64,000 bases of DNA from Inhella proteolytica. GTDB taxonomy: Bacteria > Pseudomonadota > Gammaproteobacteria > Burkholderiales > Burkholderiaceae_C. The notes under the pieces were generated by a model. The model was not told the DNA's origin and ran no database searches. It worked only from the letters and a program-made list of their open reading frames with translations. The stretch covers positions 90,731-154,730 of the forward strand of contig NZ_JAEDAK010000011.1 of assembly GCF_016093275.1 (NCBI RefSeq), written 5' to 3'. Below, piece after piece: positions 57,178-64,000 of the stretch. Position 1 is the stretch's first letter; every line of letters begins with the position of its first letter. The position numbers were made by a program, and so were the translations under genes.

Positions 57178-58236
57178 ATGCAGCGTCGTGCCCTGCCCCT
57201 TGTCTGTGCCAGCCTGCTGGCCGCCCGCCTGCAGCCCGCTGCGGCGGCCCCGGCCGTGCTGCGCGTGCTGGCCTGGCCGGGCTATGCCGAGCCCGAGGTG
57301 GTGCAGGCCTTCGAGCAGCAGCACGGCGCACACGTCGAGCTCACACTGATCGACACCGACGAGGCCCTGTGGCAGAAACTGAGCCAGCGGGAGGGCGCCG
57401 ACTTCGACGTCCTGGCGCTCAACACCGTGGAGCTGCGCCGTGCCCAGCAGGCCGGGCTGCTGCGCGCGCTGGAGCCCGCGCGCATCCCCGCCCTGGGGCG
57501 CCAGCTGCCGCGCTTTCAGCGCCGCAGCAGCATCCCCGGGCTGGAGCTCAAGCAGGGCGGCAGGACCGAGCTTTACGGCGTGCCCTACACCTATGCGGAG
57601 ATGGGCCTGATCTACGACCGCCGCCGCCTGCCGGAGGCGCCGACCTCGATCAATGTGCTCTGGGAGCCGCGCTGGCGCGGCAAGGTGCTGGCCTACAACG
57701 GCGGCAGTCACAACTTCACGTTGGCGGCGCAGACCCTGGGCCTGCCCGCCCCCTTTCGTCTGCAGGCGGGCGATTGGCCGCGCGCCGTCGAGCGCCTGAT
57801 CGCCCTGCGCCGCAATGTGCTGGGCTTCTACAGCCAGCCCGAGGAGTCGGTGCGCCTGTTCCAGCGCCATGGTGCGGCGCTGATGTTCGCCAATTACGGC
57901 ACCCAGCAGCTGCAGCTGCTGCGCCAGGCTGGCGCCAATGTGGGCTATGCCATCCCGCGCGAAGGCGCGCTGGCTTGGCTGGATTGCTGGGCGCTGACGC
58001 GGCAGTGCCGCGAGACGGCACTGGCCCATGCCTGGATCGACCATGTGCTGGGTGACCAGGCCAGCCAGCTGCTGGTGCAGCGCCAGGGCCTGGCCAATAC
58101 CGTGAGCGAATCGATCGGCAGCCCGGGGGCGGCCAAGCTGGTCTGGCTGGAGCCGGTGGAGGACGTGGCGCGACGCGAAACGCTATGGGCGCGCATCCGC
58201 TCGGGCGACCGGGCCGAGCGCGTGCTCTCGCCATGA
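57178..58236 (+). CDS. PotD/PotF-like periplasmic solute-binding protein (orphan)
   Basis: The 352-residue secreted protein has a signal peptide (1–~25, ending PAAAA) without a lipobox. The mature fold resembles spermidine/putrescine-type binding proteins: LRVLAWPGYAEPEVVQAFEQQHGAHVELT, FDVLALNTVELRRAQQAGLLRAL, YGVPYTYAEMGLIYDRRR and LMFANYGTQQLQLL. No permease or ATPase genes for uptake are nearby; instead its stop overlaps a membrane diguanylate cyclase by 4 nt (ATGA). This suggests a sensing role, like NspS with MbaA in Vibrio. The ligand is not determined. Confidence 0.82.
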   Translation: MQRRALPLVCASLLAARLQPAAAAPAVLRVLAWPGYAEPEVVQAFEQQHGAHVELTLIDTDEALWQKLSQREGADFDVLALNTVELRRAQQAGLLRALEPARIPALGRQLPRFQRRSSIPGLELKQGGRTELYGVPYTYAEMGLIYDRRRLPEAPTSINVLWEPRWRGKVLAYNGGSHNFTLAAQTLGLPAPFRLQAGDWPRAVERLIALRRNVLGFYSQPEESVRLFQRHGAALMFANYGTQQLQLLRQAGANVGYAIPREGALAWLDCWALTRQCRETALAHAWIDHVLGDQASQLLVQRQGLANTVSESIGSPGAAKLVWLEPVEDVARRETLWARIRSGDRAERVLSP

Positions 58237-59954
58237 GGCTCGGGCTCGCGGCGCGCTTTGGTGCGGTGATCGCCCTTACGGGCGTGCTGGCCGCGGGCCT
58301 GACCGGCTACTACGGCTACTCGGCCAGCCGGCAGATGCTGCTGGACGCCGCCGAGGAGCGGCTGCTAACCGCCACCCGTGTGCTGGCCCGCCAGCTCACG
58401 CTGGAACTGGGCAATGTGGCGCGCGACGTGCTGCTGTTTGCCGAGCACCCGGTGGCCGCGCAGCTGCTGCTGCGCAGCGACCCGCAGCTGCAGGAGCGCA
58501 CCGCGCGCAATACCGCCATCCTGTTCGAGCGCATGCTGCTGACGCACCCGCAGTACTTCCAGATGCGCCTGATCGACACCGACAGCTATGGCCAGGAAGT
58601 GGTGCGGGTGGACCGCCAGCGCGACGGCGTGCGCCGCGTGCCCGAGGCCGAGCTGCAGGAGAAGGGCCACACGCCCTATGTGTACGAGACCATCCGGCTG
58701 CCCCGCGGTTCGGTGTACGTCTCGCGCGCCAGCATCAACCATGAGGTGGGCGCTCACATGGGCTCGGAAAAGCCGGTGCTGCAGATGGCCGCGCCGGTGC
58801 TCGACGCCCAGCAGCAGGTGCGCGGCGTCATCGTCGTCAACGTCGACCTCGAAGGCCTGTTCCAGCAGCTGGCGGCCGACCTGCCGGCCGGGCTGCAGCT
58901 CTACCTGATGAACGGCGAGGGCGACTACCTGATCCACCCGGACAAGGCCAAGGCCTTCGCCTTCGACCGCGGCCAGCAGGCCCGCGTGCCGGAAGACTTT
59001 CCGGCCGCCAGTGCCCTGCTGGCCGAGCCGCCGCAGCGCAAGGCGGAACTGGTAACCCATGTGGGCGGCCGCAGCGGCCGGGTGGCGGCCTTCGTGCGCC
59101 AGCCGCGCGGTGATCTTGCGATCGAGGACGATTTCATCGTCGGCCTGGCCCAGCCCATGGACCAGGTGCTGGCCGAGGGCGAGCGCCTGGGCCGCGTGAA
59201 TGTGCGCATCGTGCTGGGCTTCAGCGCGCTGGCCCTGCTGCTGGCGGTGCTGCTGGCGCGCGCGCTGAGCCGGCCGATCGGGCAGATCGTGCGCTCGGTG
59301 CGCGGCTTCTCGGCCCAGGCGCCGCTCGTCAACGAGCTGCCCAGCACGCGCAACGACGAGCTGGGCGTGCTGGCGCGCAGCGTGCACGACATGCAGCGCC
59401 AGATCCACCAGCAGTTCGAGACCCTGCAGCTCAAGCAGGCCGAGATGGACCGCCTGGCCAGCCACGACAGCCTGACCGGCCTGCTGAACCGCCGCGCCTT
59501 CCTGGACCGGCTGGAGCACGCGCTGGCGCAGGCGCGCCGCAGCCAGGGCCGGCTGGCCCTGCTGTACATCGATCTGGACCACTTCAAGCCCATCAACGAC
59601 CGCTTCGGCCACGCCGCCGGCGATGCCCTGCTGCAAGGCCTGGCCCTGCGCCTGCAGCACCTGGTGCGCGAATCGGACACCGTGGCCCGGCTCGGCGGCG
59701 ACGAGTTCGTGCTGCTGATCGAGCAGGGCGCGGCCGACGACGGCGCGCTGCACGGCGTGGCGCAGAAGGTGCTGGCGGCGCTGAGCGAGCCGGTGCCCTT
59801 CCAGGGCCAGCAGCTGGTGTGCGGCGGCAGCATCGGCATCGCCCGCTTCCCGCATGACGGACCCACAGCGAGCGAGCTGCTGGCCGCGGCCGACCAGGCC
59901 ATGTACCAGGCCAAGACCGAGGGCCGGCACCAGGCCCGTTTCGCGCGCAGCTGA
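58233..59954 (+). CDS. Membrane diguanylate cyclase (periplasmic sensor–HAMP–GGDEF)
   Basis: The 573-residue protein has membrane helices at ~9–28 and ~325–345. A large Cache-like periplasmic domain lies between them (VYVSRASINHEVGAHMGSEKPVLQMAAPVLDAQQQVRGVIVVNVDLEGLF). A HAMP segment and a GGDEF domain (~405–573) follow. The active motif GGDEF is intact at 488–492, and an inhibitory-site RESD (RxxD) stands five residues before it, so it should make c-di-GMP with product inhibition. It is translationally coupled to the binding protein upstream and to the ABC gene downstream (TGATG). Confidence 0.9.
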   Translation: MRLGLAARFGAVIALTGVLAAGLTGYYGYSASRQMLLDAAEERLLTATRVLARQLTLELGNVARDVLLFAEHPVAAQLLLRSDPQLQERTARNTAILFERMLLTHPQYFQMRLIDTDSYGQEVVRVDRQRDGVRRVPEAELQEKGHTPYVYETIRLPRGSVYVSRASINHEVGAHMGSEKPVLQMAAPVLDAQQQVRGVIVVNVDLEGLFQQLAADLPAGLQLYLMNGEGDYLIHPDKAKAFAFDRGQQARVPEDFPAASALLAEPPQRKAELVTHVGGRSGRVAAFVRQPRGDLAIEDDFIVGLAQPMDQVLAEGERLGRVNVRIVLGFSALALLLAVLLARALSRPIGQIVRSVRGFSAQAPLVNELPSTRNDELGVLARSVHDMQRQIHQQFETLQLKQAEMDRLASHDSLTGLLNRRAFLDRLEHALAQARRSQGRLALLYIDLDHFKPINDRFGHAAGDALLQGLALRLQHLVRESDTVARLGGDEFVLLIEQGAADDGALHGVAQKVLAALSEPVPFQGQQLVCGGSIGIARFPHDGPTASELLAAADQAMYQAKTEGRHQARFARS

Positions 59955-61639
59955 TGGAACGGCCGGCCACCCCGGGCTTCAACTCCCAGCTGGCGCGGCA
60001 GTTCCTGCGCATCGCCCAGCCCTACTGGCGCGATGCCGAGGAACGCTGGCGCGCCTTCGGCCTGCTGGCGCTGCTGATGCTGCTGCTGCTGGGGCAGACC
60101 GGCTTCAACGTGCTGTTCAACCAGGAGACGGGCGAGTTCACCTCGGCGCTGGCAGCGCGCGACGGCGCGCGCTTCTGGTCCTCGATCGAGCGCTTCGTCT
60201 GGATCCTGCTGGCCGCGGTGCCCATCTACGCGCTGTACTACTTCGTGCGCGACACCCTGGGCCTGCGCTGGCGGCGCTGGCTGACGGTGCGCTTCCTGGG
60301 TCGCTACTTCGAGGGCCGCGCGTACTACCACCTGAACGCCGATGGCACGCTGGACAACCCCGACCAGCGCATTGCCGAGGACATCAACAGCTTCACCAGC
60401 CAGTCGCTCTACTTTTCGATGATCGTGCTGGGGGCGCTGGTGCAGATGGCCGCCTTTGCCAGCGTGCTCTGGGGCATCTCGCCGCTGCTGATCTACATCC
60501 TGTGCATCTACGCGCTCATCAGCACCTTCTTCACGGCGCGCGTGTTCGGCCGCCACCTGGTGCCGCTGAACTTCGCCCAGCTGCAGCGCGAGGCCGACTT
60601 CCGCTTCGGCCTGGTGCGCCTGCGCGAACACGCCGAGCCCGTGGCCCTGCACGGCGGCGAGGCGCACGAGCGCGGCACCCTGCAGCGCCTCTTTGACGCC
60701 GCCTACGCCAACTACCGCCGCGTGCTGCGCTGGCAGCTCAAACTCAACCTGTTCCAGTACGCGCACAGCTTCCTGACCCTGGTGCTGCCCAGCATGGTGA
60801 TCGCGCGCGATGTGCTGGAGGGCCGCCTGGAAGTGGGCCATGCGGTGCAGGCAGCCGGGGCCTTCGGCGCCATCCTCAGCGCGCTGACGCTGATCGTCGA
60901 GCACTTCGAGGGCCTGAGCCGCTTCTCGGCCGGCATCGCCCGCCTGCACGCCTTCCAGCAGCAGCTGGAGCGCCCGCACGCGGTGGACGGCATCCGCAGC
61001 GAGGCCGCGCACGAGCTCGCGCTGCAGGACCTGAGCGTCTACACGCCGGGGCGCGCGCAATGCCTGCTGCAGGGCCTGAGCCTGCACGTGCCGCCCGGCC
61101 AGGGCCTGCTGATCAGCGGCGCCAGCGGCACGGGCAAGAGCTCGCTGCTGCGTGTGCTGGCCGGCTTGTGGGACGAGGGCAGCGGCTGCGTGCAGCGCCC
61201 CGCTGCACCCGACATGCTGTTCCTGCCCCAGCAGCCCTACCTGCCGCTGGGGCCGCTGCGCGAACAGCTGCTCTACCCCCACCCCGAGCGCGCCGTCTCC
61301 GACGCCGAGCTGCAGCACTGGCTGGAGCGCGTGAACCTGGCGGACCTGGCCACGCGCTTCGGCGGCCTGGATGCCGAACGCGACTGGGGCAAGCTGCTGT
61401 CCATCGGCGAGCAGCAGCGCCTGGCTTTCGTGCGCGCGCTGCTGGCCCGCCCGCGCTACCTGCTGCTGGACGAAGCCACCAGCGCGCTCGACGCCGACAA
61501 CGAACGCCGGCTCTACGAGCTGCTGGCGCCGCTCTCCATCACGCCCATCAGCGTCAGCCACCACCCGGCGCTGCGCGCCTTCCACCGCCAGGAGCTGTGC
61601 CTGAGCGGCGGGGGCGCCTGCACGCTGAACGCGCTGTAG
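59954..61639 (+). CDS. SbmA/BacA-like ABC transporter (membrane and ATPase domains fused)
   Basis: The 561-residue protein has an N-terminal ABC_membrane_2 domain (six helices, ~30–330) with FNQETGEFTSALAARD and RWLTVRFLGRYFEGRAYYHL. The C-terminal ATPase has Walker A SGASGTGKSS, signature LSIGEQQRLAF, Walker B RYLLLDEATSALD and the switch His in SVSHHPAL. This YddA/BacA-type layout imports peptides, vitamin B12 or lipids in known members. It begins on the last base of the diguanylate cyclase stop and ends 1 nt from a convergent gene. Confidence 0.88.
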   Translation: MERPATPGFNSQLARQFLRIAQPYWRDAEERWRAFGLLALLMLLLLGQTGFNVLFNQETGEFTSALAARDGARFWSSIERFVWILLAAVPIYALYYFVRDTLGLRWRRWLTVRFLGRYFEGRAYYHLNADGTLDNPDQRIAEDINSFTSQSLYFSMIVLGALVQMAAFASVLWGISPLLIYILCIYALISTFFTARVFGRHLVPLNFAQLQREADFRFGLVRLREHAEPVALHGGEAHERGTLQRLFDAAYANYRRVLRWQLKLNLFQYAHSFLTLVLPSMVIARDVLEGRLEVGHAVQAAGAFGAILSALTLIVEHFEGLSRFSAGIARLHAFQQQLERPHAVDGIRSEAAHELALQDLSVYTPGRAQCLLQGLSLHVPPGQGLLISGASGTGKSSLLRVLAGLWDEGSGCVQRPAAPDMLFLPQQPYLPLGPLREQLLYPHPERAVSDAELQHWLERVNLADLATRFGGLDAERDWGKLLSIGEQQRLAFVRALLARPRYLLLDEATSALDADNERRLYELLAPLSITPISVSHHPALRAFHRQELCLSGGGACTLNAL

Positions 61640-61640
61640 C

Positions 61641-62933
61641 TCACGCCTCGGCCCACTCGAAACGCCACCAGGCGAGCCCCCCCATCAGCAGCGCCGCCGC
61701 GCCGAGCAGGCCGGCCTGCTGGGCGGCCGCGGCCAGACCCAGGCCGCGCCAGGTCATCGCGTCCAGGCCGTCGATGGCCCAGCGCGTGGGCACCAGCAGG
61801 GTCAGCTGCTGCAGCCAATCCGGGAACATGAAAGCCGGCACCCAGGCGCCGCCCAGCATCACCAGCAGCAGCGTGGCCACGATGGCCAGGCCGCGCGTGG
61901 CCTCGGGCGTGCGGCCCAGCGCCGCCACCGCCAGACCGAAGGCGGCGGTGAAGAGCGCGAAGCCCAGCAGCACCAGGGCCAGGCCCAGCCAGCTGCCCTG
62001 CACGCGCACGCCAAAAACCGCGATGGCCACCGCCATCAGCACCGTGAACACGCCCAGCGCAATCAGCGCGCTGCTGAGCAGCCGGCTGCCCAGCAGCACC
62101 GTGCGCGAGGCCGGCGCGGCGCGCAGGCGTTTCCACAGGTCCTGCCGACGCAGCAGCAGCAGGGCCACACCCATGTCCACGCCCAGCATCAGGATGAACT
62201 GCACGCCCATGCCGGCAAAGGAATGGGCGTAAGCGTTGTAGCCGGCCTGCTGCGGCGCCTGCGCCGCCACCAGCTCGGTGTCGAAGGGCTGGCGCAGGCC
62301 TGCTGAAGCGCCGGCTGGGCCCGATGCACCCGCGGCCGACGCGCTCACACGCTGCACGCGCGCCACCTGGTCGAACAGGGCCAGCAGCTCCTGCTGCTCC
62401 GCCGCGGCCAGCCCCTGGGCGTGCTGCACCTGGCCGCGCAGATCGGCCATCAGGCTGCCGTCGGCCTGGAAGGCGGCCTGGCTGAGGCTGCGCATCGCAT
62501 GCTGTGCCAGCAGGCCCTGCACCACGGCCAGACCCAGGGCCTTGGAGGGGTCGTGGTGCAGCAGGATCACCGGCCGCGGCCCGGCGCCGAACAGCGCGCG
62601 CCCGGCCTGCTGGCCAAAGCCGGCGGGCAGCTGCGCGGCGGCGTCCAGCTTGCCGGCGCGCACCAAGGCCTGGGCAGGCTCGGCGTCAAGCTCCTGCAGC
62701 TTCAGATGGGGGTCGGCGCGCAGCGCGGCCACCAGGGCCTGGCTGACCGGGCTGCGGTCCAGATCAGTAATGGCCAGACCGACGCCGGCCTTCTTGGCGC
62801 TGCCGCTGCCACCGAACAGGCTGCCGAAAAAGGCGGCGATGAGGATCGGCGCCAGCAGGGTCAGCAGCAGGGCGCGGCGGTCGGACAGAAAGATCCGCAG
62901 GTCCTTCTGGATCAGGGCGAGCAAGGCATGCAT
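61641..62933 (-). CDS. ABC-2-type exporter permease
   Basis: The 430-residue protein has one N-terminal helix (~20–45) and a large extracytoplasmic domain (~50–245). Five clustered C-terminal helices carry the ABC-2 pattern (RLRAAPASRTVLLGSRLLSSALIAL … TPEATRGLAIVATLLLVMLGGAWVPAFMFPDWLQQLTLLVPTRWAIDGL). It is the YhhJ/YbhR/NatB type and pairs with the ATPase gene upstream (3-nt gap). Drug, lipid or peptide export is possible; the substrate is unknown. Confidence 0.9.
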   Translation of the reverse strand: MHALLALIQKDLRIFLSDRRALLLTLLAPILIAAFFGSLFGGSGSAKKAGVGLAITDLDRSPVSQALVAALRADPHLKLQELDAEPAQALVRAGKLDAAAQLPAGFGQQAGRALFGAGPRPVILLHHDPSKALGLAVVQGLLAQHAMRSLSQAAFQADGSLMADLRGQVQHAQGLAAAEQQELLALFDQVARVQRVSASAAGASGPAGASAGLRQPFDTELVAAQAPQQAGYNAYAHSFAGMGVQFILMLGVDMGVALLLLRRQDLWKRLRAAPASRTVLLGSRLLSSALIALGVFTVLMAVAIAVFGVRVQGSWLGLALVLLGFALFTAAFGLAVAALGRTPEATRGLAIVATLLLVMLGGAWVPAFMFPDWLQQLTLLVPTRWAIDGLDAMTWRGLGLAAAAQQAGLLGAAALLMGGLAWWRFEWAEA

Positions 62934-62936
62934 GGG

Positions 62937-63872
62937 TCAATCCCTCAACTGACGACCCGTGAGGGTCAGGAACAGGTCTTCCAGCGTGACGCGGCTGCTG
63001 GACCAGCGGGCCGGCTGCAGGCCCTGCGCGGCCAGGGCCTGCAGCACCGCAATGCCGGCCTGCCAGTCCGCCAGGGCCAGGCGCAGGCGCGAGCCCTCGC
63101 GGCGCAGGCCCTGCACGCCGGGCAGGCTTTGCAGCGCGGCGAGCTCGGGTTCGCCCTGGGCCAGCTCGATGTCCAGGCCCTGGCCGCCTTCCAGCCGCTG
63201 CAGCAGTTCGGCCAGCCGGCCCTCGGCCACCACGCGGCCGTGGTCCAGGATGACGATGCGGTCCGCCAGGCGCTCCACCTCCTCCATGTAGTGGCTGGTG
63301 TAGATGAGCGCCTTGCCGGCGCGCTTCAGGCCTTCCAGCAGCTCGAAGATGGCGTTGCGGCTGTGCGGGTCCACGCCCGCGGTGGGCTCGTCCAGCACGA
63401 TCAGATCGGGCTCGTGCACCAGGGCGCAGGCGATGTGCAGGCGGCGCTTCATGCCGCCGCTGAAGGCACGCGGCGCCTCGTCGGCGCGCTCCAGCAGGCC
63501 CACCTGGGCCAGCACGGCCTGCGCGCGCTGGCGCTGGCGGGCGCGGTCCAGCCCGTAGAGCGCGCCGAACAGCTCCACGTTGCGGCGTGCGCTCAGGGTC
63601 TCGAACAGGGCCAATTCCTGCGGCACCAGGCCGATGCGGCGCTTGGCAGCGTCCGGCTCGGCCAGCAGGGCCTGCCCGCCCAGGCGGATCTCGCCGCCGT
63701 CGGGCGGCAGCAGGCCGCAGAGCATGGCCACGGTGGTGGACTTGCCCGCGCCGTTGGGGCCCAGCAGCCCGAGCAGCTCGCCGCGGCGCACGGCCAGGCT
63801 CACATCGGCCACGGCCGGCCGCGGGCCGTAGTGTTTGCGCAGGGCGGTGGCCTGCAGCAGCGCGTCTTGCAT
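62937..63872 (-). CDS. ABC exporter ATP-binding protein
   Basis: The 311-residue ATPase has Walker A GPNGAGKST (38–46), Q-loop PQELALF, signature FSGGMKRRL, Walker B DLIVLDEPTAGVDP and the switch His in YTSHYMEEVERLADRI. The C-terminal ~80 residues form the DUF4162-like tail common in ABC-2 exporters of the NatA/CcmA type. It is the ATPase of the permease that follows. Confidence 0.93.
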   Translation of the reverse strand: MQDALLQATALRKHYGPRPAVADVSLAVRRGELLGLLGPNGAGKSTTVAMLCGLLPPDGGEIRLGGQALLAEPDAAKRRIGLVPQELALFETLSARRNVELFGALYGLDRARQRQRAQAVLAQVGLLERADEAPRAFSGGMKRRLHIACALVHEPDLIVLDEPTAGVDPHSRNAIFELLEGLKRAGKALIYTSHYMEEVERLADRIVILDHGRVVAEGRLAELLQRLEGGQGLDIELAQGEPELAALQSLPGVQGLRREGSRLRLALADWQAGIAVLQALAAQGLQPARWSSSRVTLEDLFLTLTGRQLRD

Positions 63873-64000
63873 GGGGGGCTCCCGAAAGCGAGGAGGCCGC
63901 AGCTTCGGCGCCCGCCGCGGCCCGCGCCGCCGCGCTGCGATGAGCGGCGGCCGCGCGGCGCCAACGGCCGCCGGGCGCGGCGAAGCGCTGCGCCGCGTGC
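63873..64000. other. Window edge with no assignable gene
   Basis: This 128-bp stretch is extremely GC-rich and open in several frames on both strands. It may hold the start or end of a neighbouring Ala/Arg-rich gene, but nothing in it is recognisable. Confidence 0.3.

Overview
This is a GC-rich chromosomal window from a betaproteobacterium. It is probably a Burkholderiales member near the Leptothrix/Roseateles/Rubrivivax group (family Sphaerotilaceae). That placement is inferred from protein character and gene order (recA–recX–sucCD–terC–pilA–moaC, fur/bamE, ptsN–hprK, mreBCD–mrdAB, gatCAB), not from a search. I see no rRNA, tRNA, CRISPR array, prophage or insertion sequence. Most of the window is housekeeping DNA with a few accessory stretches.

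Layout. 1–5.0 kb: bamE (cut by the window edge) and fur diverge; then hprK, ptsN and hpf on the minus strand, and corA with a HAD phosphatase. 5–9.5 kb: a DMT exporter and LysR regulator, malate synthase G, and a DksA-like zinc-finger protein. 9.5–14.9 kb: a large TonB-dependent receptor behind a structured leader ending in an intrinsic hairpin, the 3' relic of a second receptor, a geranylgeranyl-reductase-type flavoprotein and a class II glutamine amidotransferase. 14.9–18.8 kb: two tandem LytS/LytTR-type two-component systems. 18.8–24.2 kb: a PEP-CTERM protein with a 24-bp coding repeat, a SWIB protein with a histone-H1-like tail, a TerC protein behind a yybP-ykoY-type (Mn2+) riboswitch, a small membrane protein and an M48 protease. 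24.2–31.9 kb: moaC, then a lower-GC glycan island (GtrA, two GT2 enzymes, a methyltransferase, a GT-C-like membrane protein), a TfpX/TfpZ-type accessory protein and pilA with a sigma-54 promoter. 32–41 kb: a metallo-beta-lactamase-fold hydrolase, an FHA/PP2C/Ser-Thr-kinase cluster, a second TerC protein, sucCD, and recA–NTF2-like–recX. 41–49 kb: an OmpR/TctE-like two-component system and the rod-shape operon mreBCD–mrdA–mrdB. 49–57 kb: gatCAB, a DUF4124-like periplasmic protein, pyrE, a second TonB-dependent receptor and exodeoxyribonuclease III. 57–64 kb: an orphan PotD-like binding protein fused by overlap to a membrane diguanylate cyclase and an SbmA/BacA-like ABC transporter, then an ABC-2 exporter pair.

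Most notable. (1) A GtrA/GtrB/GT-C-like set lies next to pilA and a TfpX-type gene, suggesting pilin or surface glycosylation. (2) A yybP-ykoY riboswitch with a visible alternative pairing sits before the first terC. (3) An intrinsic terminator for the PEP-CTERM gene is built inside the convergent response-regulator coding sequence by synonymous changes absent from its tandem paralogue. (4) A terminator-like hairpin lies immediately 5' of a TonB-receptor ribosome-binding site. (5) At least seven genes carry a -10-like hexamer only 6–9 nt before ATG, implying leaderless mRNAs. (6) A binding-protein/diguanylate-cyclase pair resembles the NspS–MbaA arrangement.
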